Assembly: GCA_033765345.1 (NCBI GenBank)
Contig: JANRIC010000106.1
Location: forward strand, 1 to 6,950
Source of the DNA: JANRIC01 sp033765345
GTDB lineage: Bacteria; Bacteroidota; Bacteroidia; Cytophagales; Microscillaceae
DNA: 6,950 nucleotides
Direction: 5' to 3'
Shown here: piece after piece, positions 6,403 to 6,950 of the stretch
Layout: every line of letters starts with the position of its first letter
How positions within the stretch are numbered: position 1 is the stretch's first letter
Notes under the pieces: model-generated
What the model was told of the DNA's origin: nothing
What the model saw: only the letters and a program-made list of their open reading frames with translations
The model's database searches: none
Translations under genes and position numbers: made by a program

Positions 6403-6950
6403 ATCATTTCTAATTTTATACAAAATCAGGGTAAAACTTATTTTCATGCTATAGAACTCTATACTTAAATAACCATAAATGCGCTAATTCGTTCATTTCA
6501 GCCTGTTAATGCTTTTGTAAAAATTTCTTGTAAAAAACCGAGTTGTTTCAAAATGACTTTGTATTACACTATGTTAGGTCAGGAGAAACTTTAAGCAGCT
6601 TTGTTTTTGGACGAACACGCTTTTGCTGGTAATGTGAAAGTTGTAATGCTCAAATAACAAGTCGCCGTTGGCTGTGACTTGACAGCCCACTATTTTGAAC
6701 CAACAGCATTTTCTGTTACACACTACCCTTTTGCTTATTTGCAAAAAATAACACATATTATTTTTGCAGAATAAAAAGACAATTTTATTAGAATTATTTG
6801 ATAATAATTGGATTTATTCTTTAAAAAAAGGAATAAAAAACATTATACAAAAAATAAATCAAAAATACCTTGCTTTTTTATGCAGATAATTTTACCTTAG
6901 AATGTCTTTTCAAACTGATATAATTTTTAAATGATATGTCCTTTATCCAA
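6403..6950. other. Long intergenic region without a convincing gene
   Basis: This stretch has short open frames only. Its flanks are very AT-rich. The part at about 6570-6735 is visibly richer in G and C and holds three small hairpins: GGCTGT/ACAGCC (6670-6675 with 6682-6687), AACAG/CTGTT (6702-6706 with 6713-6717) and the overlapping alternative CAAGTC/GACTTG (6658-6663 with 6676-6681). A 60-codon minus-strand frame (6756-6574) crosses it, but I recognise no domain in it. It could be a remnant of a gene or mobile element, or a structured RNA. At 6740-6768 an 11-pair AT-rich hairpin with one bulged A borders the island. From 6770 to the end I see only low-complexity AT-rich DNA. Confidence 0.5.

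Noticed and set aside
6421..6432. CAAAATCAGGGT, identical to part of repeat unit 1 (327-338) and also found at 1908-1919
   Set aside because: At 1908-1919 it is coding sequence within the beta-helix protein, and at 6421 the match does not extend into the rest of the unit. I take it as chance in AT-rich DNA.
6514..6537. Direct repeat TTGTAAAAA at 6515-6523 and 6529-6537
   Set aside because: It is short and of low complexity in AT-rich DNA, with no further copies at the same period.
6936..6950. Possible plus-strand gene start (ATG then four open codons) at the right edge
   Set aside because: Five codons are too few to judge, and I see no promoter or ribosome site that favours it. A short frame from 6902 stops at 6934.

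Overview
The window looks like a chromosomal stretch from a member of the Bacteroidota. Three features point there: a large secreted protein ending in a type IX secretion (T9SS) type A sorting domain, a -7 promoter element of the TAnnTTTG type, and AT-rich intergenic DNA with little use of Shine-Dalgarno sites. I cannot place it more precisely from sequence alone. Every supported gene lies on the minus strand, so the window reads biologically from right to left.

Right to left: (1) About 620 bases (6329-6950) hold no convincing gene. They contain AT-rich hairpins and a GC-richer, hairpin-rich island near 6570-6735 of unknown origin. (2) A small exported or membrane-anchored protein of unknown function (5894-6289) has a candidate promoter of its own and a very clear intrinsic terminator (5814-5859). 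(3) A compact four-gene unit runs 5768 to 3671: a YcbL/glyoxalase II-type metallo-beta-lactamase hydrolase, a DUF3592 membrane protein, phosphatidylserine synthase (pssA, joined to the DUF3592 gene by an ATGA overlap) and purS of purine synthesis. It mixes detoxification, membrane lipid and purine genes. (4) A 996-residue secreted right-handed beta-helix protein with a T9SS tail (3543-553) has a perfect -7 element just upstream and a strong directional terminator (496-529). (5) A short tandem array (299-462) of four 41-base units, each with an internal hairpin, lies in the gap ahead of the last gene. (6) The first 43 codons of an AAA-ATPase-like / PD-(D/E)XK family protein (129 to 1) run off the left edge.

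Most of the content is ordinary housekeeping and cell-surface biology. The part least explained by known features is the 41-base array. Read on the minus strand it resembles a series of weak terminators, and read on the plus strand it is free of stop codons in all three frames. No defence system, CRISPR array, rRNA, tRNA or complete mobile element was seen.
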